Shown here in pieces: positions 1 through 12,367 of a stretch of DNA of 64,000 bases (within the stretch, counting starts at the first letter, position 1; every line of letters starts with the position of its first letter). Under the pieces are notes generated by a model, which did not search any database, had not been told where the DNA came from, and worked only from the letters and a program-made list of their open reading frames with translations. This DNA is from Porpolomopsis calyptriformis (taxonomy: Eukaryota > Basidiomycota > Agaricomycetes > Agaricales > Hygrophoraceae), in assembly GCA_951640195.1 (NCBI GenBank), contig OX621176.1, forward strand, positions 744,001 to 808,000, written 5' to 3'. The position numbers were made by a program, and so were the translations under genes.

Positions 1-977
1 CCTTTGTCATCTATCTTATGACCTAGACAGTCGATCACATCGGTGTACAGTTCACACTTCTCCTCTTGGAGGTAGAACTTGTATTCTCGTAGTTTACCAA
101 ACACGAGACCCAAGTGTTTTTCATGCTCCAGGACAGAAGCACTATAGATGAATAGATTGTCGAGATAGGCATGCATGAATATGCCAATAAAGTCTCGAAA
201 GATCATTGTCATTACCCACTGAAATGTAGTGGGTGCGTTGCAGTCTCCTATCTGCATTGTATGGCTCACGTAGGTGCCATATATAGTTGCAAATGTGCTT
301 TTATGCATGTCTTCAGGTACTGTCCGTACCTGCTCATAAGCATCTGATAGGTCGATTTTTGACCTTATTATTCTGCTGGCCACATCATATCTGATCTGGT
401 CTTGGTCAGGAAAGGGCGTAACATCCTTCAAAGTATTGTTGTTGCATTTACGACAATCAATTGGCATCCGTAGAGTGCCATTCTTCTTTGGAATGCACAG
501 TATCGGAGCTGCTTGATCGGTTTGCACTGATTCCCACCATCCAGCACGCATGTACCATGCAATCTTCGCCATAAGCTGAGGCTTTAGCGAGTCCAGACAT
601 CTTGGAAGGTAATAATTGTACTTCTTATCTTCGTTGATAAGAGGTATGTGGTGATTGACACCACGTACCGGAGGTAATTCCTCGGGTACTCCGTGCATGA
701 TATATTGGCACGCTTCGATCCATTTGGCTCGAAGGCAAGGTCTGTCCTCATGTGTTAGGGACGTTTCGGTCCTTTCATTCGGTTGAGCAATTTGAGCTAC
801 ACTCAGTAGCATCTTTTCATTAGACCCGGTAGGGGTACTCTCTTTTATTTTCTTTGTGTTCGCATCTGAACACCTATTTCTTGAAAACTCCTTGACAAAC
901 TCTTTTGGTTTGTCTGTTTCTATGATGTCCTATCTGGATGTCTTCCCTGCAGAACCTTTCGGTTCTGCGTCTGCTAG
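1..977 (-). pseudogene. Reverse transcriptase N-terminal part, copy A1
   Basis: In frame with the upstream gag-protease after a TGA at 978-980. It encodes the Ty3/Gypsy RT fingers and palm: a PKKNGTLRMPID block, a SDAYEQV block and the catalytic motif at 156-167. The catalytic motif reads YLDN instead of the YLDD seen in A2 (8305-8316), so the second metal-binding aspartate is lost and the enzyme should be dead. RNase H and integrase lie off the window. Assignment to RT is firm from motif order and the better preserved copies. Confidence 0.85.
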
Positions 978-3900
978 TCATTCAGCAGACCTTTGTTCAG
1001 TTCGTCGCAGCGATTGTCTGCGCACGATTTCATCATTTTCCTCCCCTTCAGTTAGAGTGGGAGCGGCTACCCTGCGGACCATTATTTGGTTTGCGCGAGG
1101 CTCTAGCGTAATTTCGAATTCACGCATAAATCCGATACCAATTATAGCGTTGAATCTGTCGATATTTAGAATATCGAAATAGTATTTCTTAGCGATACTT
1201 TCATATCGCATGGGACAGTAAGTACCATAGTTAATCCGCGATCTGCTACCGCAGCATCCTAGTTGGATCGGAACAGGGTCCTTCAACTGATATATCTTGA
1301 AATTTGCGACTCTCGCAAATTCTGGGCTAATGGCATCAGAAGTGCTGCCTGTATTGAACATTACAATGGCTACGAGGCCATTTAATTCCATGCGAGCCAC
1401 TAAAGGCCTTACTTTCATGCTCAGTTTCACTGGGCAGTCCTGCTGTCTGCTGGCCTTACGAATCCATGGTTTGGGTTGAGTGTCCTCTTTAAACACTTGT
1501 TTGTCATTTATAGACACTATCAATTCACGAGTATGGTTACTCGTTTCTCGGATTGAACATATCTGTTCATTGACAATGTTATTGTTGTCTTCCTCTTGTG
1601 AGTACTCCTCATACTCATCATATTCTTGGAGGTGATACTCTTCACCTTGTGATGTATACTGTGATCCTTGTAAAGGATCGTCCTCTTCTTCCTCAACTAT
1701 GATTCTGTAGTTGTGGTGAAGCTCGTCTGCCTCTTGGTCGTTCTCTTCGATAGCGTCTTCTGCTACCATTTTGAATGCATCCTCCCCTTCTTGGATTGCT
1801 GCCATTTGGGGCTTCCCAAAATTGGGACATTTCAGATCGGTCGCATAATGGCCAAATTTGCCACATGTGTAGCATTTCACACCAGACGATCCTGTCTGGT
1901 TCCTATTATGTGCTGGCGCCTGCAGCGTTGGTTTACTTCCAGAACCGCTAGGTCTATTTGGCAGTGGTCTGTAAGGCTGATGGTTGTCAGTTGGTCTATA
2001 CAGTCGGTATGGACCTCTTTTGTTAGTGTACTTATTGTACGCTGGCTTCGAGTACGACGGCGTCTCTTTATTCGTCATCTGATTTGTTGGCGGCCGCATA
2101 TTCACGGTTGCTTTTGGCTGACTGGTTACTCCAGATGTTGCCTTGCGTCGCTCATCGTAGCGATGCTTTATTCGAATGCTCTCTTCGACACGTTGAGCAA
2201 CTTTGAGGATTGTCTCAAGTGATGAGGTTTCGGTGGTAACGCCTTTCTGGACAACTGCATCAGTTATCCTTGCAGGTAGACCCAATAGCAATTGGGTTTT
2301 AAATGTATACAAGTCAGGCTCGTGTATCATATGACCTGCGTACCTCTCAAGGTTGTAGAAGAATCCTGAGACACCACCTTCCGTGGTGTACTTTCTCGAA
2401 TAGAATTTCGTCGTAGCATCCTGTATGGATGCTTCATGAATGAACCGGTCGTACAATCCAGTGATGACCTCTTTAAATGTCCATCGGCGTTTCTGCCTAG
2501 ACATGCTGTCGACATTGTCGTTGAACCATTGTCTTGCTTTGTCCGCAAGATAAATAGCCGTTAAAGCAATACGCTCTGGCTCAGCATTAGGTCCAGCGTA
2601 GTTGGACAATTTCAACCATCTCAAGAATGATTGAAGCCACCCATCGAATTTCTTGATGTCCTCCTCACCGCTATACTCTTTTGGAGTAGGCAGTTTAGGA
2701 GATGAGGTTCGGAGACCGGATAGGTTTCCTTTCAGTGGTTTGCCCACTTGTTCATCAATTAATTTATGATATTTACGATGAATATCTCTGAGGTAATCAG
2801 AGTGTCAATCTTTCCCCTCATATCTATGAGGTTTACAGTTACGACTTCTGTGTCGTTTTGTTGTTTTTGATGTCTGTTTAGACGTTCTCTTACTACCATG
2901 TCCGGTAGCGTCGGATGGTCGATTCCTCGACTAGTCACTTCCAGTGTCCGTCGTTTCACTACGATCGGACTTATCATCAGAAGACGATCCTTGATCTGGG
3001 TCATCTGAATCACCGTCATCTGACTGGTGATACTGCCTTCTATCTGAGGGTGGCCTGCGGTCTCATTTGGACTGCTCATTTTGTCCTTCTGCCCATAAAT
3101 CTATGGTTTCTCCAGAAGCATCCAAGGCGATGCCTTGATCGTCCAGGCCAGATCTTCCGGTTTCATGGATGTCGCCATTTCTCAACCTTTGGATGGCCAC
3201 TCTATCCTTGAGTGGGAATGTTACCGGTCTCAAGGCCGCTTCATTTTCTTGTTCGAACGATCTGTTCCAGTCGTTCCTTTTCTTACTTCCATGTCAATGT
3301 TTATCGACTCGATCAGCCACAGCTCGCCATCTCTGATAGATGGAACTCACCTTGTCTTCTTGTTGAGGACGGCGAAGCTCAGCTTCCGCTTGTTGCAGAA
3401 GTTCGTCTTCCTCATCCCTATCTGGACGAATGGTTGTATCTGTCTTATTTCAACAGGTGTTGTCGCTATTCTTACGCACCATAACCTTGTTAAGGTTGTT
3501 GGCTAGCCTCATGAATTCATCACGACTAATTCCGCCCGTTCTCATCTGAACGAGTGCATTGACCCTATCAACTACGTCAGAGAGCGTCTCGCTCGGTGCC
3601 TCGTGGTTCTGCAGGTGCTTTTCTTTTCATCTCTTAGTATGTGTCACAGTCGACATCTGACTGGGTGTGGGCGATGGGTCTTGTCACTCATATTGATCGT
3701 CTATTTCATCACGCTGTAATAGATTTAACATTTGATGAACATATTCTCGTTCATTCAGGTTTTGTGATAAGGAAGGGACTCCTGTCCTTGTTTGACCCTC
3801 AGTGAGGGTGTGCATTAACGTATCGAGTGTTGGGTCGATTGTCATACTTACACGCCGACTTGTCATCGGTGACAACTCCTCTCTTTCCATAAGTTGGGAA

Positions 3901-4124
3901 CTGCCATCATCTAAGTTGGCACGATGTCTTCGTTCACTCTGGGGTAAATTTATGGCTGACGCTGGCCGTCTTTGGGTGTCGCTGAGGTCGTGACATAGCA
4001 CGCTGGAATCAGCGACGGCACTCGTCTGCGCCATTCCCGGGTCATTGTCGTCAGGCGGTTTGCCTTGTGAGTTGCGCGCCGTTGAGGCCCACGTGATTTG
4101 AGTCTTCGTGTGGGTCTTCGTCAT
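978..4124 (-). pseudogene. Long gag-protease polyprotein, copy A1
   Basis: One reading frame runs from an ATG at about 4124 to a TGA at 978-980, about 1,050 codons, broken by several in-frame stops, mostly TGA; the largest open piece is 978-2747 (589 codons). The N-terminal half is low-complexity and rich in Ser/Asp. The central part has the retrotransposon gag fold region (around 2200-2700), followed by a zinc knuckle of spacing CX2CX4HX6C near 1830-1880 and a retropepsin-like protease near 1200-1370. The protease triad reads NTG (1347-1358) where A3 has DTG, so the catalytic Asp is lost. The gag N-terminus is unusually long for Ty3/Gypsy. Where translation starts is inferred. Confidence 0.8.
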
Positions 4125-4214
4125 TGACAGAGGCTGTGTCGTCGACAGGGAAGCTTTTTCAATCAAAGTTGATTTACACAGATATTCCACAATTTCTTGT
4201 GGTTGTGCAAAAAG

Positions 4215-4409
4215 TGTAAGGATTGGGGATAAGTTATCACACTTTGCTCAATACCAGGATATGCACAGAACCAATGTATTGGGGCAATCTAGTATAAGCG
4301 GGAGTGGGATGTAAACTTATTGTTTACCTAAGCGTAACCGGTACTTAAGGTATCTGGTACAAATATGTACAAACACAGCACGGTGGCTGTATGTAACATA
4401 TCTGTTACA
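4215..4409 (-). repeat. 5' LTR of A1 (195 bp)
   Basis: Sense strand begins TGTAACAGATATGTTACA, itself a near-perfect inverted repeat, and ends CCTTACA. It matches 12368-12561 and 53483-53677 closely. Each of these three LTRs precedes the gag frame of family A, which sets the 5' end of the element. It contains a second inverted repeat, GTAAAC/GTTTAC. No match to its downstream primer region was seen inside the LTR, unlike families B-E. Confidence 0.88.
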
Positions 4410-4531
4410 CTAGAGTTTGTACTCCCTAGTTTCAATCTCAACAAAGACACCCCACTCTAGCTTTTAGTTAGAGTCTCAGTTCTTTCCATTGAGCCCCTTA
4501 AGCCAACCGGGAGATCTCTGTGCCTTAACAA
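4410..4531 (+). repeat. 3' end of a family C LTR (element C1)
   Basis: Matches the last ~120 bp of the complete C LTR at 50532-50855, including the terminal CCTTAACA. On its right it meets ORF3 of A2 directly, so a plus-strand family C element appears inserted in A2; on its left the LTR is interrupted by A1. The expected 5-bp target duplication would be ATTAT (4532-4536). Confidence 0.8.
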
Positions 4532-5454
4532 TTATTCACTCCCAGATGTGGGAGGTTTGGGAACTTGATATACGAGTTAGGTTGAAGGTGAGCCTTCAGT
4601 TCCTCATTCTCTCAAATGAGTTGGGGGAAGCATCTCTTGATGTACGCGTTATCCTCCTTGTTGAGGTTTTCGAACATCGGGTTACAGCCCGCTAACTCAT
4701 CATCTGAGTATGAATCGAAGTGTTCCATATCAGCTCTTCATTGAGCCTCCTTGTTGGTTTCCTTTTCCTTGCCCTTGTCTTGGGTGGAGGAAGTCTTGGT
4801 CACAGGGCTGGCTGCCCTTGTGTATTCTGATGATCACAAATGTGATCCCTCGGTATGGGAGCGCTTGCACTTTCCTAGCGATTCAGCTTTGCTAGTGTCG
4901 TTATATTTATTCAGCTTGGCTATAAGCTGATTGGCTTTATGAAGTTCATCTTGAGTTCATTCATAACAAGCGCGATAGTAGTCACCATCGTCTTGAGCCT
5001 TCTCAAGTGAGACAGTGAGGTTTGAGATCTCTGTGACGAGTTCCTCTTGGTGTGCCTTGCGGCAGTTATTGAGTGCCTCTTTCAACGAGGTGTCTTTATA
5101 TACACTGTCTTCGATGACATGCATTATGTAGTCTTTGCAGACTTTACACCTCTGGTGACTGGAGTGTATCGCGACGTTGATGGTGCTGTTACACACCCAT
5201 GTTTTCAGGGGTAACTCTGACAAGTTACTTGTGTTTTGTTAAGAGCAGTGCTCTCTCTCTCCTTCAGAAGAGGGCCCACGCTGTGTCTGGCGCAGGGATC
5301 TAATGACATTATGGGGACCAGCCATTAGCTGATCCCTATTGTCTTCCACCATTTCTGGTGGTCTCAGTTCTTTGGGGTGGGGGCTTGTTCTTACACTTGT
5401 GGGTGTGTTGTCTTTGTTCAACATTGTCATACATAGTAGAAAAATTTCTACCAT
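4532..5454 (-). pseudogene. ORF3 downstream of pol, family A (unknown function)
   Basis: A single frame of about 307 codons starts at ATG 5454, some 155 bp after pol, and runs to the family C junction. It is broken by TAA near 5237 and by about four TGA codons, most at positions where CGA is the simplest ancestor. The N-terminal ~70 residues are shared with A3 (61613-61822). The middle holds a possible zinc-binding segment (CNST...HSSHQRCKVC) and a Glu/Lys/Leu-rich, coiled-coil-like stretch (about 4960-5060); the distal part is rich in Ser/Lys/Glu. I do not recognise the family. It is not an envelope-type protein by inspection: no signal peptide or membrane span was seen. Confidence 0.6.
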
Positions 5455-5609
5455 TGTTTTTTGTTTGTCATGCTTTTATACAAGTCATGCTTAGACTTGT
5501 GGCATCATTCTGGTGCCTCTAATTACCCCAATTGGGGTGAGTCTGCCACCGGACTGGGTATGTCCAGTCCATTGATTGCTGATTAAGGCAATTATTGGTT
5601 GCACTCAGT

Positions 5610-8600
5610 TTAGTGTGCATACAAGGTGTGCTTGTCGGCATGCCTCAAGGCTCTAAGTGTGGTCAGCATTCAGTGCCTCTAAACTGGCCATCTCAGCAGT
5701 TGATGAGGGGTATCTACACCCATTAGGGTTAGATACTTATCTAGAGTACTAAGCTCTTTACACGACGAGATGGGCTCCCATGTCGTGTCTCTGAGGTTCC
5801 AATGAACCTCCAGCTCGAGTTTTCAGTTGTCCCACCTATGGCTGACTATTTTGTCGACTAACCATTCAGTTTGAAGTGGTTCACCAAAGTCATAAGCATT
5901 TACTGATGCTCGGTTAGGGAATAACGCATCATCATTTGGATGGTGCAGATGCAGCAAATTTACGTGAAAGTGTGGATGAATCCGTCACTTTGCGAGCTTG
6001 TTAGGGAGTTCCAACTCATAGTTGGATTCATTAGGAAAAGCCCATATGACTTTGTACAGCCCAATGAACCTTGGCAGTAGTTTCCCTGCTCTACCTTGCA
6101 GTAGTTTAAGGTTCTTGGTCGATAGATACATGAAGTTGTTTACTTTTATCAATGGTTCTTCCCTTCTATGCTGATTAGCATAGTGTCTTTGAAATACGCA
6201 ATGCGCAATGATCGCATCATGAGCAGCTGCCAGATTCTGCAGCACTTGTTAAGCAAATGCTTGGACACCTGGCAGTGTCTCAGTGGTATTTTCTACCTGC
6301 TTAATCATAGTGGGCATATATGCTCCATTCAGCTCAAACAGGGTGAAGCCTGTAGCTTCACTGATGCTTGCGTTAATCGCAAATTTGGTCATTGGGATCT
6401 TTGCGATCCAGTCTCATTGATCTGAGCTTACGGTTGCTTGGAGGATTTGACCTATTGAATGATTAGCTCATTCAGTTGCACCATCCGTCTGAGGATGGAA
6501 AGATGTAGACATCAATAGTTTAGCTCCTAAGAGCCTATGAAGCTTGCTCCACCATTTGGAGGTAAATTTTGAGTCTCTATCCAAGACTATACTTTCAGGA
6601 AGGCTGTGAAGCCTTACTACTTCTTTTAAGTAGATCTATGAAAGCTCTGACACTTTCGTTTTGGTATTCACCAGTATCAGGTGGATCATTGATGTCATTC
6701 AACAAATTACTACCTATAGGTAATTGTACTCATCAATTTTGGGAAATGGACTAATAAAGTCCATTCCAATTGATTGCCATGGTTTCGTGGGTATGGGTAA
6801 TGAGTGCAACAGTCCTGTCAGGCACTACATATCATCTTTCAATGTTTGACAAGTCTGACACAACTTGCAGAATTGTTTAATGTGGCTAAAATATTTTAGG
6901 CTACCAGTACTATCATCTTACATAGTTGGTGGTATGTTGTAGACCAAAATGGCCCACTATTGAGTGTGCTTGATCAATGATCAGGCCGAAAATTGATTCT
7001 TGTCCCATCTTCACAGATGGGATACATAGTACTTCCTCTCCCCCCAAATTCTTGGACCAAATCAGGCCTTCATAGACAGTAAACACCTTATGGTGATTAG
7101 GGTTTTCGAGAACCTTGCTGAATAATGTGTCAGATATGTATCCTCCACAAATCGCTACTGTTAGCGATTCATCACGCTCTATATGAGCACGCAAGTTCTC
7201 TCCCCATTTATGGGATTGGAATATCATTGGATTGTCCAGGGACAATCTTAATTTTTTCATCGGTTCCATTTCTGGAATTGGAACTTGTGTGAGCACTGCC
7301 ACTTGTGTGTCTCTATCTTCTTCTCTTTTGAGGAGATGATTACTTCAGCATTATTGAATGTCTTCAATGACCTGGATAGCCTTCATTTCGATGGCTCCAG
7401 TACTAATTCCATTTAGATGATCCCAAGGGAGATCATCTTTTTCAGGGTCTAGACATATATCTACGTCTACGTAGTCACTCATAGGATGAGCGTCATACCA
7501 TGTATCACTTTCATAATAACGTGATAATATATTGCCAACTTTATTCAGTTGCCCTTTGATGTATATTATGTCAAAGTCAAATCTTGATAGGTATTCTATC
7601 CAACAAGCTTGTCAGCTAGACAGGCATCTTTGCGTCTTGAAAAACTCAAGAGCTTGATAGTCGGTCACAACATGAACCTGATATCCTATCAGTTTGTCCT
7701 CCCATTTAAGGAGGGCTTCAAGTATCGCGATCATTTCATGCTCAAACATATGATAATTCCGTTGAGTATCTGTAAACTTTTGCAACATAAATCCTGCTGG
7801 TCTGCAGGTTTGCCAGGTAGGACCTTGTCTGTACATTGCGCTGACGCCATTTATTGAGGTATCACAGATGACCCATATGGGTTCATCTTTCTTATGATGT
7901 ATTGGCACTAATATAGGTGTCAAGCAGCATATCTGCTTTATCATTTCAAAGCATTTATTGTGGATTGGTCTCCACGTGAATGGTTGCCTGTTCACCATCA
8001 TAGCTGCTAACAGCCCTGTATAACTTGAGATATCTGGCAGGAAATGCACCAGACATTGTATGAGTCCTATAAATTTCTGGACATCATTGTAATTGTGTGG
8101 TTGTCGCCAATCGCATATTCTCGCCATTTTATCAGCATCTGCATGTAGCCCTTTGTCATCTATCTTATGACCTAGACAGTCGATAACATTAGTGTACAGT
8201 TCACACTTCTCCTCTTGGAGGTAGAACTTGTATTCTCATAGTTTACCAAACACAAGACCCAAGTGTTTTTTGTACTCTGAGACGGAAGCACTATAGATGA
8301 ATAGATCGTCGAGATACGCATGCATGAATATGCTGATGAAATCTCAAAAGATCATTGTCATTACCTGCTGGAATGTAGCAGGTGCGTTGTAGTCTCCTAT
8401 CTGCATTGTATGGCTCATGTAGGTGCCATATATAGTTGCAAACATGCTTTTATGCATGTCTTCAGGTACTGTCCATACCTGCTCATAAGCATCTGATAAG
8501 TCGATTTTTGACCTTATTGTTCTGCTGGCCACATCATATCTGATCTGGTCTTGGTCTGGAAAGGGCGTAATGTCCTTCAAAGTATTGTCATTGCATTTAT

Positions 8601-9126
8601 AACAATCAATTGGTGTCCATAGAGTGCCATTCTTTTTTGGAATGCACAGCATTGGAGCTGCTTGATTGGTTTGCACTGATTCCCACTATCCAGCGTGCAT
8701 ATACTGCGCAATCTTCACCATAAGCTGAGGCTTTAGTGAGTCTGGACATCTTAGAAGGTAGTAATTGTACTTCTTATCTTCATCAATAAGAGGTATGTGG
8801 TGATTGACACCACATACCAGAGGCAATTCCTTGGGTACTCCATGCATAATATCTTGGCATGCTTCGATCCATTTGGCTTGAAGGTGAGGTCTGTCCTCGT
8901 ATGTTAGAGACATTTTGGTCCTTTTGTTTGGTTGAACAATTTGAGCTACACTCAGTAGCATCTTTCTATTAGACCCGGTAGGGGTACTCTCTTTTATTTT
9001 CTTTGTATTCGCATCTGAACACCTATTTCTTGAAAACTCCTTAACAAACTTTTTTGGTTTGTCAGTTTCTATGATGTCCTGTTTGGACGTCTTCCCTGCA
9101 GAACCTTTCGGTTCTGTGTCTGCTAG
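5610..9126 (-). pseudogene. Pol polyprotein (RT-RNase H-integrase-chromodomain), copy A2
   Basis: Continues in the gag frame after TGA 9127-9129 and ends at TAA 5610-5612. Domain order: RT (8300-8960) with intact YLDD at 8305-8316; RNase H (7560-8130) with the EPIWVICDTS and HEMIAILEAL blocks; integrase zinc-finger region (6850-7300); DDE core (about 6450-6800) matching the D...D...E pattern seen in A3 (MDFIGPFP, SDRDSKF, ATEQANHS); and a diverged chromodomain-like tail (5690-5890) with MTWEP-type residues. Many TGA and some TAG stops and small changes break it, so it is inactive. The order RT-RNase H-IN places it in Ty3/Gypsy, not Copia. Confidence 0.85.
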
Positions 9127-12100
9127 TCATTCAGCAGACCTTTGTTCAGTTCGTCGCAGCGATTGTCTGCACACGATTTCATCATTTTCCTCCCCTTCAG
9201 TTAGAGCAGGAGCGGCTACCCTGTGGACCATTATCTGGTTCACACTAGGCTCTAGTGTAATTTCGAATTCATGCATGAACCTGATGCCAATTATAGCATT
9301 GAATCTGTCAATATTTACAATATCAAAGTAGTATTTCTTTGCAATACTTTCATACCGCATGGGACAGTAAGTACTATAGTTAATCCGTGATCTGCTACTG
9401 CAGCATCCTAGTTGGATCAGAACAGGGTCCTTTAACTGGTATATTTTCCAGTTTGCAACTCTCACAAATTCTGGGCTAATGGCATCAGAGGTGCTACCTG
9501 TATTGAACATTACAATAGCTACAAGGCTGTTTAATTCCATGCGAGCCACTAAAGGCCTTACTTTCATGCTTAGCTTCACTGGGTGGTCCTGCTGTCTGCT
9601 GGACTTATAAACCCATGATTTGGGTTGAGTGTCCTCTTTGAACACTTGTTTGTCATTTATAGATGCTATAAATTCATGAGCAGGGTTACTCATTTCTCTG
9701 ATTGAATGTATCTGTTCATTGACGATATTATTGTCATCTTCCTCTTGTGAGTACTCCTCATACTCATCATATTCTTGGAGGTGATACTCTTCACCTTGTG
9801 ATGTATACTGTGATCCTTGTAAAGGATCATCCTCCTCTTCCTCAACTATAATTCTGTAGTTGTTTTGAGGCTTATCTGCCTCTTGGTCATTCTCATCGAT
9901 AGTATCTTCTGCTACCATTTTGAATGCATCCTCCCCCTCTTGGATAGCTGCCATTCGGGGCTTCCCAAAATTGGGACATTTTGGATTAGTCGCATAGTGG
10001 CCAAATTTGCCACACGTGTAGCATTTCACACCAGACAATCCTGTCTGGTTCCTATTATGTGCTGGCACCTGGGGCATCGGTTTACTTCCAGAACCACTTG
10101 GTCTATTCAGCAGTGGTCTGTAAGGCTGACAGTTGTCAGTCAGTCTATATGGTTAGTATGGACCTCGTTTGTTAGCATACTTATCATACGCTAGCTTTGA
10201 ATACAACAGTGTCTCTTTATTCATTGTCTGATTTATAGGCGGCTGCATATTCAGAGTTGCCTTTGGCTGACTGGTTACTCCAGATGTTGCCTTGCATTGC
10301 TCATCATAGCAATGCTTTATTCAAATGCTCTCTTTGACACATTGAGCTACTTTGAGGATCATCTCAAGTGACAAGGTTTCGGCAGTAATGCCTTTCTGGA
10401 CAACTGCGTCAGTTATCCTTGCAGGTAGACCCAATAATAATTGGGTTTTAAATGTATATGAGTCAGGCTCATGTATCATACGTCCTGTGTACCTCTTGAG
10501 GTCATAGAAAAATCCTGAGACACCACCTTCCATGGTGTACTTTCTTAAATAGAATTTCATTGTAGCATCCTATATGGATGCTTCATGAATAAACTAGTTG
10601 TACAGTCTAGTTATGACCTCTTTAAATGTCCATCGGCGTTTCTGCCTAGACATGCTGTCGACATTGTTGTTAAACCACTGTCTTGCTTTGTCTGCAAGAT
10701 AAATAGCCATTAAAGCAATATGCTCTGGCTCCATGTTAGGTCTAGGGTAGTTGGACAATTTCAGCCATCTCAGGAATGATTGAAGCCACCCATCGAATTT
10801 CTTGATGTCCTCTTCACCGCTATACTCTTTTGGAGTAGGCAGTTTAGGTGATGAGGTTCAGAAACTGGATAGGTTTCCTTTCAGTGGTTTACCCACTTGT
10901 TCATTAATTAGTTTATGATATTTATGATGAATGTCTCTAAGGTAATCAGAGCATCGATCTTTCCCCTCATATTTATGAGGTTTACGGCTATGGCTTCTGT
11001 GTTGTATTGTTGTTTTTGATATCTGTTTAGATGTTCTCTTACTACTATGTCTGGTAGCATCGGAGGGTTGATTTCTCAACTGATCACTTCCAGTGTCTAT
11101 CATTTTGCTATGATTGGACTCATCATCAGAAGACGATCCTTGATCTGGGTCATCTGAATCACCATCATCTGACTGGTGATACCGCCTTCTATCTGAGGGC
11201 AGCCTGCGGTCTCATTTAGACCACTCATTTTGTCCTTCTGCCTATAAGTCTATGGTTTCTCCAGAAGCATTGAAGGCGATGCCTTGATTGTCCAGGCCAG
11301 ATCTTCTGGTTTCACAGATGTTGCTATTTCTCAACCTTTGGATGGCCACTCTGTCCTTGAGTGTGAATGTGCCCAGTCTCAAGGCCACTTCATTTTCTTG
11401 TTCGAATGACCTATTCCGGTGGTTCCTCTTCTTACTTCCATATTGATGTTTATTGACTCGATCAGCCGTGGCTCGATCAGCCGTGGCTCGCCATCTCTGA
11501 TAGATGGAACTCATCTCGTCTTCTTATTGAGGATGGCGAAGCTCAGCTTCTGCTTGTTGAAGAAGTTTGTCTTCTTCATCCCTATCTAGATGAATGGTTG
11601 TATCCATCTTATTTCAATGGGTGTTATCACTATTCTTATGCACCATAACCTTATTAAGGTTATTGGCTAGCTTCATAAATTCCTTATGACTAATTCTGCC
11701 CATTCTCATCTGAATGAGTACATTGACCCAATCAACTACATCAGAGAGTGTCTCACTCAATGCCTCGCGATTCTGCAGGTGCTTTTCTTGTTGTCTCTTA
11801 TTACATGTGACAGTTGACATCTGACTGGGTGTGGGCGATGGGTCTCGCCACTCATATTGGTTGTCTATTTCATTACGCTGTAATAGATTTAACATTTGAT
11901 GAATGTATACTTGTTCATTCAGGTTTTGTGATGAGGAAGAGTTTCCTGTCCTTGTTTGACCCTCAGTGAGGGTGTGCATTAAGGTATCGAGTGTAGGGTT
12001 GATTGTTATGCTTACATGCTGACTTGTTGTCAGCAATGACTCCTCTCTTTCCATGAGTTGGGAGCTGCCATCATCTAAGTTGGCATAATGTCTTCATTCA

Positions 12101-12273
12101 CTCTAGGGTGAATTTACGGCCATTGCTGGCCATCTTTGGGTGTTGCTAAGGTTGTGACATGGCACATCTGAATCAGCAATGGTGCTCATCTGCGCCATTC
12201 CTGGGTTGTCTTTGTCAGGTGGTTTGCCTTGCAAGTTACACGCCATTAAGGCCCGCGTGATTTGAGTCTTCAT
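9127..12273 (-). pseudogene. Long gag-protease polyprotein, copy A2
   Basis: Same architecture as in A1: low-complexity N-terminus (open pieces at 12393-12103, 12054-11614, 11514-11242, 11103-10858, all in one frame), gag core (10560-10321 and flanks), zinc knuckle CX2CX4HX6C near 9970-10030, and protease near 9400-9560. The likely start is ATG 12273; upstream in-frame codons have no other ATG near the LTR. The protease triad is NTG at 9496-9507, again lacking the catalytic Asp. It ends at TGA 9127-9129, a stop shared by all three copies. Confidence 0.8.
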
Positions 12274-12367
12274 TATTGATGGAGGCCATGTCGTCAACAG
12301 GGAAGCTTTTTTAATCAAAGTTGATTTACACAGATATTCCACAATTTCTTGTGGATATGCAAAAAAG

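Larger units (their letters stand above)
1..4409 (-). mobile_element. Gypsy family A element, copy A1 (5' portion; rest off the left edge)
   Basis: Reads on the minus strand: 5' LTR (4215-4409), long gag with protease, then the start of reverse transcriptase, cut by the window edge at position 1, which matches about 8151 of copy A2. The order and the sequence match A2 (4532-12561) and A3 (53483-61822). A1 sits inside an LTR of family C: the C LTR resumes at 4410. A possible 5-bp target duplication, CTAGA, follows the LTR at 4410-4414, but its partner is outside the window. Many in-frame TGA codons make this copy inactive. Confidence 0.9.

Noticed and set aside
1713..2222. Plus-strand ORF opposite A1 gag (and the like at 9865-10194)
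   Set aside because: Antisense shadow of the gag frame; the content has no domain and the sense frame is clearly coding.
2759..3079. 106-codon ORF upstream of A1 gag
   Set aside because: Off-phase with the gag frame shared by A1, A2 and A3; open by chance in a region of low complexity.
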